Origin: Nectonema munidae
Taxonomy: Eukaryota > Nematomorpha > Nectonematoida > Nectonematidae
NCBI GenBank assembly: GCA_030549495.1
Contig: JAUIRK010000081.1
Coordinates: forward strand, 1 to 64,000
Length of the DNA: 64,000 nucleotides
Direction of reading: 5' to 3'
Notes under the pieces: generated by a model
Told to the model about the DNA's origin: nothing
The model's database searches: none
Seen by the model: the letters and a program-made list of their open reading frames with translations, nothing else
Program-made: the position numbers and the translations under genes
Shown: positions 10,380-21,340 of the stretch, piece by piece
How positions within the stretch are numbered: position 1 is the first letter of the stretch
How the letters are laid out: every line of letters begins with the position of its first letter

Positions 10380-12230
10380 CTTCAGCCTGGGTTTGCGTGA
10401 GCTCCTAAGCTTGGCATAATTGTGGGCAATGCTTGTGTGTCCTTAGTTTTTCTATAAACTTTTTATTTAATTTCTCCAACCTTTTCTGCAACCAAGAAAA
10501 TGAGGTCCAGCTATGAACAATAGTGAAAGGTTTTCCATAAACAGTTCTAAAAAGTTTGTACAAAAGGTCGTCTATTTTGTTGGTCCAAGTTGAGGGAAGG
10601 CATCCCAAAATGGAGTTACAATAAGTCAATTTCGGCATTGTTAGGATTTTAATGACCTTACCTACCACCGTGGAATTGACCCCAAGGTCTTGACATCCAT
10701 ATAGCGCTAGATCCTTTTTCCCTTTTTTTTTTTAATCTTTTCGTGAGCTTCACGATGAAAACTAAATCCTGCATCCCAATTGATTCCTAGATATTTTAGG
10801 TGGCGAACTCGGGGAATATTCCCTATAGTTGGCGGGTTATTTTTGAGACAATTAGCGCCAAAGATGATGAACTTGCATTTATTCACCTTAAATCCAGCGA
10901 AATACCTTCCTAATATGGTATTTGGCTTATTCTTCTGGAAAGTTCCGTATTTATTCTGATCTGGAATGAGCGTCGAGAAAGGAAACTGTAAACTACCTTG
11001 AAGATGCATGATGGCACAAACATGCTACTAAGTTTGAACAGCAAACCATCATGCCAGACTATCACAAGCCTTCTCCAGGTCGTAAGATATCATGCCTACG
11101 TAGAGGCCATCATTCAAACTTATAGCAACATCATGATGCAAGGTAAGCAGAACATATTTTGTTGACAAACCTTTTTGGAATCCAAACTGTTCGTCTGGGA
11201 TTATTGCATGTCTCTTGCATCGAGTACTCCAAAAATTAATTTGTCATACACTTTGCTCAGGCAAGGGAGAAGACTGATAGGCCGTAGGTAACTCGGTTTG
11301 CCGCTCTTCTTGCCAGCCTTTGGCACACAAATAAGTATAGCCCTTTTATAGCAGTCTGGGTAGAACCCATCTTTTATAAAAGAGGTATACATTGCCAGCA
11401 AGACGTCCCTAAACCTAGGGGGAAGATTCTTGATGAATAGTTTACTAACTTTATCCCATCCCGCCGCTTTCCTAGCTTTAAGCTTTTTAATGATTTGAAT
11501 CAGGTCCTCTAGGATAAAGTTAGTTCGTTCGTCGCAGGTAAACGCCTAAAAACTCAATTTCAGAATTAAAATTTTTTGAACCTGGATTTGTCCTATACCC
11601 ATCTTCATAATAATCAGCAAGCAGCGCACATTTATCTTCCGCCTCAATGGCTGTTCGGTTATTCCAAGTGACGACGCTGGACCTTTGCAGCCAGGCTTCA
11701 GCCCTCTAACCAGGTTCCAGAACTTCGAAGAGCCCTGTAGCGGGTTAGAGGCTTTTGTGATGCTTGCAACTGTCCTAGATGTGGTTTCGCCGAGCTTTTT
11801 CCTAATGAGTTTTTGTAATCGATTGATAAGATTCTTTGTCTCGGCGCTCCTAGTGTGAATGTATTTTCTATAGAGAACTCGTTTTTCCTTGATGAGTATT
11901 TCGTATTTTCTAAATCCCAGTTGGCTTGGCTGAAAACCCACCTCTTCACTAAATTTCCCGGGTCAGCCGTGAATTGTGGATCTAAAGAAAATGTGATCAA
12001 CAAGGGCTTGTGGCCAGATACACAGCAATCCTGGATAACCACTATTGAGGCTAGAAGTGGTCTTAGATTAAAAGATTTGATTGCAAGGTCTAACACATTC
12101 TTATCACGAGTCGGTGTTGGATCGTTAACGATAAACGCATACGAATCCTCTACCAACAAGACTCGTTGTTGTCTATATGCTGATGAAATTTCATTCAACG
12201 CAGTGAAAGTCGACTTATTGAAAACGTAAT
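10380..12230 (-). mobile_element. Non-LTR retrotransposon remnant (APE endonuclease plus reverse transcriptase)
   Basis: Reading leftwards, 12198-11940 ends an APE-type endonuclease (CVSGHKPLLITFSLD, cf. the S-D/G-H-x-P box). Next, 11941-11546 is a linker with FWNLVRGLKPG. Then 11401-11201 is the RT finger region (GFYPDCYKRAILICVPKAGK and YLRPISLLPCLSKVYDKLIF). At 11200-11010 the motif YDLEKACDS is followed by a frameshift into WHDGLLFKL. Finally 11009-10707 has FKVNKCKFIIFGA and HLKYLGINWD, and 10668-10405 is the thumb. The order is that of Jockey/CR1/I-type elements. Several frameshifts are present and the block carrying the catalytic YADD is missing, so it is dead. The endonuclease N-terminus and any ORF1 are absent, indicating 5' truncation. 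Confidence 0.8.
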
Positions 12231-12914
12231 GTTTTTAAAACTATGCCGAATAATTTATTTACGATCGTTCAATTTTAAAATGTTTATTTTCTAATTCTTA
12301 TATTAGTTAATTAACGCCATCTGTGAAAAATAAACACATGAATTTATGTTAACCATCAATTTTAGGCCTTTATCGCGTTATGGATGCATAAAATTATTTC
12401 TTTTTGTGTAAGTATACTCTTATTGATGCAATAATAAAAATTATAATAAAGTATTATAAAAAGATGAAAAAATAAGAAAAAATTTTTTTTTAATGATGGG
12501 AGTAAAACTCCCATTATCTCTCCTTAGAGGGCAAATAAATGATCATTCTTGCGAGGGTTAATCATGCATTACACGTATTTTTCCAAAAGTGCACGTAGTT
12601 TCCAAAATTACTAGTTTAATCAAAGCCCCTTAAATTTTGTCGATTCAAAATGATTCTATTTATAATACCTACATAATTAGAACTTTATTGATTTGAGAAA
12701 CAAAGTGGATCCTTGTCACAAATCACATAGATGCAGATTCACAACTTCCTTAATTTTAAATAATTTAGAGATATAAAGAGACATAATTCAGAAGAAAACT
12801 TCTAAGTAGGATCGCATTGTGATTTCTCTTACTGTTTTTTTATCTTTATCAATATAAAGATTATCCAGAATCGAGACACTTAGCATTTTACACTTCAAAA
12901 AAATTCTTATTTAG

Positions 12915-12998
12915 CAAGAGCTGATGATTCCAGAGCAATTTAAAAGTGTGATAAAGGATGGCAAACTGGAGATTGCACCAATGGAGATGCATGGATAA
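12915..12998 (+). CDS. CAP: CAP, last coding exon and stop
   Basis: After the acceptor TTCTTATTTAG the exon reads QELMIPEQFKSVIKDGKLEI, then APMEMHG and TAA. This corresponds to the C-terminal end of CAP (EFPVPEQFKT...KLVTTVTEIAG-like). It starts in phase 0, matching the phase-0 end of 4458-4601, so the two exons join without adjustment. The final residues differ from most CAPs but the PEQFK core is unmistakable. An AATAAA follows at 13111. Confidence 0.88.
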   Translation, partial: QELMIPEQFKSVIKDGKLEIAPMEMHG

Positions 12999-13135
12999 GC
13001 AAAGAGCTCTCCTCCATCTCAGTCTTCTTCATTCTTTGCTTTTCTTCCCAAAGACAAGTTTAAATTAATTAGTGATTTTTATTATAATTTTCATTGTCTT
13101 CCTGCTTTTCAATAAAATTTTTCTTTAATCTTCCT
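12999..13135 (+). other. CAP 3' untranslated region with AATAAA at 13111-13116
   Basis: The sequence after the CAP stop is non-coding. It contains TTTTCAATAAAATTTTTC 113 bases downstream, a canonical polyadenylation signal. Cleavage near 13130-13140 would be expected. Confidence 0.65.
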
Positions 13136-13319
13136 ACTCATACGCGATGGTATAAAGAAGCCTATATTTTTTGATTTTTGAATTACTTATTTATTGCCTT
13201 CTCAATCCCATTCTTTCAAAATTTTTCAGACGTCACTAGAACTTATAAGAATATATACCAGATCGGATTTGCAGATGAAACTAGGCATAATGTAGTAATA
13301 TTTGATTTATTATAGTTCT

Positions 13320-13530
13320 TAAAAAGTTTTATAATTCTGCTTTTTTGATGGCATTTGTTAGATTTCTTAATGTTGATGATGGATGTCAAAAATTACTTTT
13401 TGCTTTGAAGTTAACGCCTGATATCTATGTTAAAAAACGTGATGTCTATTTTGAACAGAACTACATTCCAGCCAAGAAAATTGTGGCTTGTGTAACAAAT
13501 GGCATCGGGATATCATACAAACATATATAA
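13320..13530 (+). pseudogene. ZBED/FAM200-like hAT transposase fragment
   Basis: The frame encodes LMAFVRFLNVDDGCQKLLFA and then LKLTPDIYVKKRDVYFEQ and KIVACVTNGIGIS. This follows the ZBED5/FAM200 hAT pattern, LLaFVRFi.dg...d.LFckeL.L.T...dif......ye...l.w...vgvcTDGapsM, with TDG degraded to TNG. It is short and ends in a stop at 13528. Upstream and downstream parts of the transposase were not recognised. Confidence 0.55.
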
Positions 13531-16500
13531 TGGTATGGGGGATACCATGCTTATTTTAAAAAGGTATGTCTGATGTGGTTTGTGTGTAGTGTTGTTCACG
13601 CACACCCCCTAGTTGCCAAAAACCTAGCAGAACCCTTGAATTATAAATTTATTAATGTTTAAAGCTGTCGATTTGATGAAAAAAAATGCAAAACTCGCAA
13701 ATTTCAGAATTATGTTAAAAGAACAACGATGAATTTGTATTGCATACTTATCAATTATTTACTTTAATCTCTTTGTTGCACTTTAAGACACTGTTGTCTC
13801 TTTTTTGAGTGACAGCAATTTGTTTATATAAATTTCTCTCAATTTGATTTACTTCAAATGGTCTGCGTTGCTGCCTTGTAGATTTATCTGAAGTTGATAT
13901 TGATAAAGAATCCTCAATGAACTTTAAAACAACGCATTAGCTCTAGCAAGTTTCAAGTATTGATGATACTTTATTTGAAGCTATGAATGAATTAGATCTT
14001 AAAAGACTCCATTTCTCCACATCTGATTTAGTTGAGTTAGGGTTCGGTTAGCTGATGCATCTTCTCGAGTCTGATCAAAGAATCGAAATTGCAGTAGAAA
14101 AAACAGCAGATATACGCTTTTCACTGATGGTGTTGGCAACAAAAATTGACGAATTGAAAGCCCTGAATCGCTAACAAAGATCAGCGATTGTTATATGTTT
14201 TGCTTTGTAATTGAAAATAAATGAATTGATTCACATAAAATACTTGTTCCTTTATTTTCTATTCACAAGTGGTTTTGATGGAAAACTACTTTTAATATTT
14301 CTTTCTACTTCTGTAACTTAGGAGCAGAGTGACAGAAAGGATAGAGATAAAAACTTAAAGGGCCATTAGATTTTGCATTTAATAAAACAAAATCAACCCA
14401 TAACCCGAATTAGTATGAGAAACTCCCATTTAGAGAATGAAATTCTTATTTTCTCTTCACATTCACTTTCAAATTCCTGTGCTCAAATTTAAATATTCCT
14501 TGTTTAATAGGGGTCCTCTAAAGTCTAGAAGAGAGTCAGCCATTCATTCTCAATGCTTTCGTATTTTGAATATTCAGAAAAAACTCTTTTACAATAAAAT
14601 GTTATAAAATCGCCAGGGGTAAGTTTTTTTTGATGCTTAGATGGACTTGTTCAAATATAACCCATTGAATATGAATTGCAATTTTTAACGTGTTCAATTA
14701 ATTCTTTTTTTTGTTAAAAATTAGATACAAAATTCGGCAGTTTTTTATACAAAGGTAGTATATTGTCGATGCAGTATGAGCTACTGTCTCTAGTTATGGA
14801 AATTCAACAGAGACAGTCTTATGTATTTTTTCTCTTGTTTAAATATTTTTACTAAATTTGTGAAGATAATATATTTATATTTTTATTAACTCTTTTTCCC
14901 ACTATTGTTAGCCCAAAAAATTAGGGGTTTCTTATAGAAGTTTATTAAGGTAAATCAATTTTCTCAAAGATACAATGTATTTTAATTTTGTTCCTTCCAT
15001 GATAAAGGAGATAATTATTTCTTTTATTTCATTGGAAATGACTGGGTTTATAAATTTCATGTAGAGATTATATACTGAGAGAGTTCTTAGGGCGGTGCTT
15101 TTAAACCTGTAAACGGCCCCACAGGGGTGTAGAAGGCCATAATGGTCTTTTGTACAATTATAAAACAAGTTTGTTCCAAAAAATTTTAAAGTGGTTTATT
15201 TTATTGGTCACGTAATCTTAATCCTTTATTTTCTTGAATCGTCAATAAATTAAACTTTAGAACCGGTGCTAAGAATTGCGGCGCCCAATTGGATATCTGA
15301 TAGCGGGACCCCTACTATTCCTAGTAAAATTTATCGATGTTTATATTCCTTATAAAAAAACACCTACAAACCAAAAAAATAGACATTTAATGCTTGGTAT
15401 AAAAAAAATTAAGGCAATATGGATACTTTTATTGTTTTTTACTTGGCAATTATATACACTCTTCTAGAAAAAAAACTCTCCCAACTTTTCTATTAGCAAA
15501 ATCTTTCAAAATATTTTAAAAGTCAATAGCTTTAGTAATCTCGCTTTCTATGGGAAGCATTGCCAAACTTTTAGGTCCTTGTGAAACAGTAGACAGACCT
15601 TTTAAACTTAAATGTCCAAAAAATACGCCCTTTTTGGCCACATCGCATTTAAAAGTGGAAAAATGCGCCATTGCTAAAGGAGGTGACATAAATACAGAAA
15701 AGGGCACACGGGCGCGGGCCCCTTCAAGGAACGGGGGGCAATTTGATAAAACCGGTCCAATCGGCTTGCAACCGACCCTGCTTTAGAACAACACTCATTT
15801 GATGCTAATTACTTTTAGGCTTGAAGACTTTGTAATACTTGTTAAAATGTCAGCATCTCCATATTAACTTACTTATATCCGTTATATAGGTGGTAAGATT
15901 GCAGTATTATATATCATTACGTAGCTTATGGATTATATAGCATTATTATTGCAGAGACCCGCATACACCTATCTATTAGACTAATTGCGAGAAGCCATCA
16001 AAAAAGCAAGGTTGAAAGAGATAAAGCTGTAGATGAGTATTTTAAATAATGAAACAAAGAAGTTTAATTCTTTTGTCTATCGTAAAGTGGCGTTGCTTTA
16101 GTCGAGGCGCAAGTAAGGGAAGGGTTTAAATATTTTGAATTTTAATGTTTTTGGGCTGGTTATTTTGTCTCCAACTCGACAACCCTGAAAAGAGCACAAG
16201 AAATCATAATGCGTGCTCAGCAGGTCAATTATTTTATCACCCTTTTGAACATTCCTAAGTCTAGCGGAAGTGTTTGTTGGCATTTAAAAGACTGAATCCC
16301 AACGTATATTGCTCACATTTGTAAGTTTTTTATGGGCCACAAAAATATTTAAAAATAGTAGACAAGGTTTTCCATCTTTTTGTCAATTTTCCAAGGCTAA
16401 TTTTATTAAAATTTCGTTCATTCGAACACACAAGACAACAACAAGTTCTAATATTTTTTTCAATGGAAAAAGAAGGATTATCATAATAATGTTTGTGTAT

Positions 16501-17779
16501 CAAGGTAAGTAACCTAAGCGACGGTTGGAAAAGAAATTTTGTATTCCAACTTCATTATTTTCTCGAAAAATAAAGTCGTATCTGAATAAAAAATACCATA
16601 TTTTGAAAATGGTATTGAAATTTCAAAAAAAAAAGTTTGAAACATAATAACGTAATCGTTAAAATTCGTTTGAGGTTCTTTGCCTTGTGCTTCTAATATT
16701 CCTTATTCTAAGGGTTCAGGGTTCAAATCAGCTCAAAAATTAAGCAACCCTCATGCCTCATATGGATCTCTTCTTAAATTTCTGGAATTCTAAACATCGC
16801 CTTCATCTCTTCCCTTTCAAAGAAATAAGACTCATTTCTTTATGATACTAAAAAAATAGAAATTTCTTTTGTCTCATTTGAAGGAGTTAACCAGTATTAT
16901 AAAATTTTTATAATTTAGTAAAAAATAATGCTAAGCAACTTGAGGCCTGGAAAGCCCTTAGCAACAAGATGGGATCCAGAAAATGGAGTTTCTTATAAAA
17001 ACAAGTGTACACTCATTGTCTATATATTTTTATTATTTTTAGTCAAATTTAAAAACATCTAAATTTGGTTCTAATCCTTGAAAGCAAATTCCTGTAAAAT
17101 TAGATAAATGTTGAAAAAGTTCATTCAAAATTCAATTATGGCAACTAAAAGCACTGCTTTTCGTATTTCACTACATCTTTTTCTTCAATTTTTAGCATCC
17201 CACTAAAGTTCAAAAGCAGCTTCTAGATTTTCCTTTGAATATATCAAATCTAGCTTTCACAAAATGGCGAACAGGCAAAAGTTGGTCAAGTTTAGTTGTT
17301 TTTAAACATGCACGATATTTAGACCTTACTCTATTTCGGCATGAAAATACCCGCTATGCTCCAGAAGAAGAAAGAGGAATACACGTCACTACATCTATCA
17401 AATTTCCCAATGACGACATGTTTGCACTAAATTTGAAATGAAAAACTTAACATCCTTTTTTAGAAAAATTTCCACCTTTTACATAAAGAAGGCTAAACTC
17501 AAAAAGCTTGAAAACTGTTGCAGAAGAATAAGGGGTTCCAAAAATATCTTTCTTAATTCTTTACTCTCAAAATTTAAATCTTGAAACATTCTAAGTTACT
17601 ACGAGCTTTTTCAGTCATTGTAAAGCATTTCCAAACAGTTCACCCTTCTAATTGAGTTTGTTTTGACTAAGCACAGCAAAAATGTCCAACATTCGGCACA
17701 AATCATTGAATAATCCTGCTCTTTTATCAAAGAATGTTTGGATCAAAATACCTTCAGCACTATTTTTAAGTCGAGAATT

Positions 17780-18183
17780 TCAATTAATAAAGCGTAAAAC
17801 TGGCTGTTGACATTGGTTGAGTACTGTGATACAACGATACCTTTCAATCCATCTAGGTTCTATCAATGATGTTGTCATTTTATCTATTTTCCCCCAAATT
17901 TTACATAGCTTGTTGTATTCAGCTCTATTTGCTGAACTACTTCTTGAAAGAAAAATATACGATCCTCTACTACAGAATGCATCAACTTGTTGGAGATAAC
18001 TTTCTAACTCTTGAATCATTATAAACGTCATCTAACGCAAGTGCAAGATGATGAGATGTGCAATGGACATGATATAAAACAGGTTTTTCGGATTTAAGAT
18101 CTCTTTCTGATCTTTCCATATGAGAGAAATGTTTTACCATTCGGTTATTTTTTCCCATCGTTGAACTTGCTCCACCTGAGCCA
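17780..18183 (-). pseudogene. hAT-superfamily transposase fragment
   Basis: From 18183 leftwards the frame reads SGGASSTMGKNNRMVKHFSH and then YHVHCTSHHLALALDDVYND. This corresponds to the hAT D-G-A-S-x-M-x-G-K block followed by HC-x-H-x-L-x-L-A. Near 18035-18000 the reading shifts frame, continuing as LQQVDAFCSRGSYIFLSRSS and then LIEPRWIERYRCI, the hAT T-RW-x-R block. It lacks both ends and is frameshifted. Known hAT order is preserved, which supports the call. Confidence 0.6.
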
Positions 18184-18294
18184 TGTTTCTCTCACAAGTT
18201 TGTTCAAAGATTGATTATTATTATCAAAGCATTAGAAGTCGCATTTTTTTAAGTATTTTATAAAATGAAGATCAAGAGTTAAATTTTTGCATGC

Positions 18295-18445
18295 ATACGG
18301 AGTCGCCCTTCTTCGTTTGAAGTCGGAAGTAAGAGTGGGACTTAAATATTTTTAATTTTTATCCGATTCGGATTTTTTTTTAACTATTTGGAATCGCCGT
18401 CCGATTTTTGTGCCTACTCCCTTCGACTTCGCAAGACTGCGAAGA
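18295..18445. repeat. GACTCC/CGACTTC-rich degenerate repeat island
   Basis: Repeated GAGTCG, GAAGTCG, CCGATTCGGA and TTCGACTTCGC pieces are concentrated here. They resemble islands at 25478-25560, 26618-26690 and 63560-63690, so this looks like a dispersed degenerate repeat. Confidence 0.4.
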
Positions 18446-18751
18446 GATCACTATATGTGCCTCCCAATAAAAAGAATATGACCACAACTTACTGCATTGA
18501 AGTGTTTCCCTTTAGCTTTTCAAGTACAAATTGGCACTTATGTAATCGATTAAATATTTAATTATTATTTAGTGAAAAAAAATTTTTCCAATCTATATCT
18601 TCATCATAAAAATGTTTAAAATTCATTTTATTTTTTGAATGAAGAGCAATTTCAGATTGACACAACTGTTCTAAAGTGTAGCTAGGTCGGTAGAAGTGGT
18701 TCAAATGCGCACCGAAGGATGAATATTTATATATTGCATGATTTGTATACT

Positions 18752-18757
18752 TTTATT
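18752..18757 (-). promoter_or_regulatory. Polyadenylation signal of the four-pass membrane gene
   Basis: TTTATT on the + strand is AATAAA on the - strand, 74 bases after the stop codon at 18831. It is the nearest canonical signal and gives a short 3' UTR. Confidence 0.6.
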
Positions 18758-18830
18758 TGTTGTATATATAACACATAGGAAATGTGTGATGCATTTGAAG
18801 ACTTCTTTATATATGAATGAATTTGGTGAA

Positions 18831-19490
18831 TTAGTAAGGGTTGTAGTACTGCTGTAGAGTTTTGTCACTTTTTTTGATGTTCGCGAGGCGGTAAAAGACA
18901 ACGCCATTGATGATGAGCCAAACAGACGCGAAAGAAACGACGTAGGGCGAGAAAGACGCTTCGTAGGAGAAAGGGGATTCCGGGTCAAAGTCGATGAGCA
19001 CGAAGGAAGTGATGAGGATGCTCATGTACATCAGGCCGGCGAAGAGGGAGCAGATGGCGGTCACGCTCGCCATGAACGTCTGGCAGCAGTAGGAGCAGAG
19101 GAAGGCGTTGCACGCGACCAAGTTGAGCAGGAGAGCGCAGATCAAGGCCACTTGGATCGCGGTACATGAGAGCCAGGAGGAGGCGTGTTCCTTGTACGAG
19201 TGCTTCAGGAAGGAGGTCAAGGTCGCCGTGAATGAGATGATGAGGCCGAGCACGAGCATGAAGAGCCCGATCGTCCTGATCTTCAGGTACTTGATGCGCG
19301 GCCGCACTCGTCTACCATCTTGTGCTATGCTTTCTTGGGAGGAGTGCTGTTGCGTTCTGCTCATGTACTTGTCGTAGGGGGAGTAGGGTGGGGGCAGGGC
19401 GCCGATGCGGTAGAAGTCGCAGTCGCCATTTTCCGGGAGGGGCGCAGTCGGCTCCACTTCCAAACCCTCCTTTCCTTTGTTCCTAGGCAT
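18831..19490 (-). CDS. Four-pass membrane protein with N-terminal PPPY motif (219 aa)
   Basis: An intact ORF with ATG in good context and a stop. The first ~70 residues are polar and presumably cytoplasmic, with ALPPPYSPYDKY around residues 31-42. PPPY is a class I WW-domain ligand, as used by NEDD4-type ligases. Four hydrophobic segments follow at ~72-94, 106-132, 138-166 and 183-202, with short loops and a 17-residue tail ending YYNPY. Many cysteines lie in and around segments 2 and 3 (CTAIQVALICALLLNLVACN, CSYCC). The layout recalls MARVEL, LAPTM/TMEM-type four-pass proteins, but I cannot name the family. The coding sequence is GC-rich compared with its surroundings. The sequence TTTTTAG precedes position 19501, suggesting a 3' splice site in the 5' UTR, so the coding part may be one exon of a spliced gene. 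Confidence 0.85.
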   Translation of the reverse strand: MPRNKGKEGLEVEPTAPLPENGDCDFYRIGALPPPYSPYDKYMSRTQQHSSQESIAQDGRRVRPRIKYLKIRTIGLFMLVLGLIISFTATLTSFLKHSYKEHASSWLSCTAIQVALICALLLNLVACNAFLCSYCCQTFMASVTAICSLFAGLMYMSILITSFVLIDFDPESPFSYEASFSPYVVSFASVWLIINGVVFYRLANIKKSDKTLQQYYNPY

Positions 19491-19501
19491 CGCTTTCTAT
19501 C
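19491..19501 (-). other. 5' UTR end with likely splice acceptor
   Basis: On the - strand CATTTTTAG is followed by GATAGAAAGCG and the ATG. A 3' splice site at 19503-19502 would leave 11 bases of untranslated leader in the coding exon. A matching donor may be at 23318. Confidence 0.4.
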
Positions 19502-20253
19502 CTAAAAATGTAGGCACACATATCAGGCTGAATAACACTTTCCACCACATCTACACCTTTTTACAGTCATGTCCTCAAAACTCCATAGTCTTAAGGGGAA
19601 TAGCCTTTAAATCTCGCGTTTTTAACATCTAATTATCTTTTTGAATGAGTTTTTATATAACCTAAAGCAGATCTATATTTTATTGGATACTCGTGTGGTC
19701 TCGTTGAGCCTGAAAAGTTTAAGGGAAGAAATATTGGGGAAAAACAGATTTTTTTTAAACCAACTTCATATTATATCGAAAAAAAAAGGATTTTGTTTAT
19801 ACGTTAAATTTATAGGAATTACGACACCAAAGTTGACTTACAGATAAATACGGGCTTCTCCATGTTCTTTATAAAATGAGGTTATTATAGGCACACATCA
19901 CATTATTAAACAGGTAAATCAATGCATAATTTTCGATAAAAGGAAAATAAAATTTTGATTCTGAAAACGGCATAAACCTAGATAACTCAACATCGGAGCA
20001 GTGACCTATACTGGGTACGTTATCCAATCAAATAGCAACCATTCATGCAATAGCCCCTCCCTCTCTTCAGATAAAGAGGTTCGTATGCTATTCGCTAGAT
20101 TGACATTACAACAACAGGGATGAACAAATGTCTCTCTAATTAGTGCTTATTATGCTAATAGGCGAATCAATCAACGTGAATAAATCTTGAGGGCATTAGT
20201 TAACCACCCTATCAATGACGGGGGCCATTTTAGCCTCGCTTAACTAACATCTC

Positions 20254-21340
20254 TATTGTACAAAATTGGCTTAATTATTTGCCTTCAAACTTTCTAAATT
20301 TTCCTAAAATCGCTAGCTGAATCTTTTGAAATTATTTTCACGGTAGTTGACGCTCGCATGACAAAAACTGTCAATCAAAATTAAATGTACATTTTTTCCA
20401 ACAAAATGTTTATGTTTTAAATTAGATACAATCTTGAAAATTTTATAATCATATATATATCGGAACTGGTTAGCAAATATCCAGAGTGATATCTGTTCAT
20501 ATCAGCTGATACTTCATTACATAATATTGTTGAAAAAAAGTCACGATCAGCCTCTTCAATTGAAAAGCTCTGAAATCATTTAAATTCTGAGCAAAATAAA
20601 GCTCGGGAAAAATTTTTCCAGCATAGATTGCAGAAAATGAATTTCTGATGAAAATAAAGAAGGTTATTTTTGAAGAATTTAATGAAAAATAAACATTTAT
20701 AAATTTAATAAATCTTATGCGCTTTCATCCCATCTCTCTTTATGAGATGAATAAAATCCTTTTTATATCAAGAAAGAAAATTATTTTATAACATATAAAC
20801 GTTAATGTAGAGTTTAATTAACTAAATATATAACCATTTTAACCACATCGAAATTTCCTGCTCATTACCTGTGTGTATATTGATAAAAATACCGTCATGA
20901 TGAAATACAAAAGGTCGATTTGCTGAATGCGATAAAATTGTTCAAGATTGATAATAAAAAAAATAGCTGATCACTAATTAACGAAAGTTAAACAGTGATC
21001 GCAATTTAAATCTAGAGAGACAAAAGTATTTTCAGAATCAGATTGAGCATGTTCAATTTGCTGTGTATGGAGAAGTTTTTTTTTTAAAATAATGAGAAAA
21101 AGGATTTGACGATAAGTCACTTGTTGAAAGCTAAATTACTGTCAAGTGAAATATTTTGGGTGAATTAATCCTCAATATTTGGCTGATTAAATAAATTTAG
21201 ACAATAAAAAAATTTGGAATTATAATATATTTTGAAGTTTATATATTTGGCATTGATTGACAGCTTTGATTGATTTTCATGAAAAGTGAATGATTCGCAA
21301 TCATTTATTAAGGTTTTCTCCAGAATTTTGTAAAAATAAA
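20254..21340 (+). repeat. Partial copy of the large inverted-repeat arm
   Basis: The start (ATTGTACAAAATTGGCTTAA, then AAAATCGCTAGCTGAATCTT) matches 30532 onwards. The stretch near 21140-21270 (TGAAATATTTTGGGTGAATT, GGCATTGATTGACAGC) matches 31625-31790. The inner tandem arrays are mostly absent. This is a single-arm, shortened and diverged copy of the element at 30532-36545. Confidence 0.6.

Larger units (their letters stand above)
4602..12914 (+). other. CAP intron, 8.3 kb, filled with transposon remnants
   Basis: GTAAGT at the left and TTCTTATTTAG at the right define this intron between two phase-0 CAP exons. Inside it are a piggyBac relic (5465-6276), a direct-repeat-bounded unit (6915-9666) and a non-LTR retrotransposon remnant (about 10380-12230), all reading on the - strand. 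I see nothing identifiable in 4602-5464, 6280-6914, 9667-10379 or 12231-12914 beyond AT-rich sequence. Confidence 0.8.
13136..18700. other. Intergenic AT-rich region with transposon relics
   Basis: Apart from the hAT-like remnants at ~13320-13530 and 17780-18183, I recognise nothing. A GC-richer patch at 15650-15785 (GGGCGCGGGCCCC) has open frames in both directions, including a - strand piece with FKCDVAKKGVFFGHLSLKGL. Its origin is unknown. Short open frames at 15276-15467, 16098-16283 and 17235-17441 have no recognisable motif. Confidence 0.5.

Noticed and set aside
16690..16740. Possible tRNA from GGGTTCAAATC near 16711
   Set aside because: No cloverleaf or A box was found. The match is partial and expected by chance.
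18985..19505. Open frames on both strands overlapping the four-pass membrane gene
   Set aside because: They are Arg/Leu-rich shadows of the GC-rich gene. Only the 219-codon frame shows membrane topology, ATG context and a polyadenylation signal.
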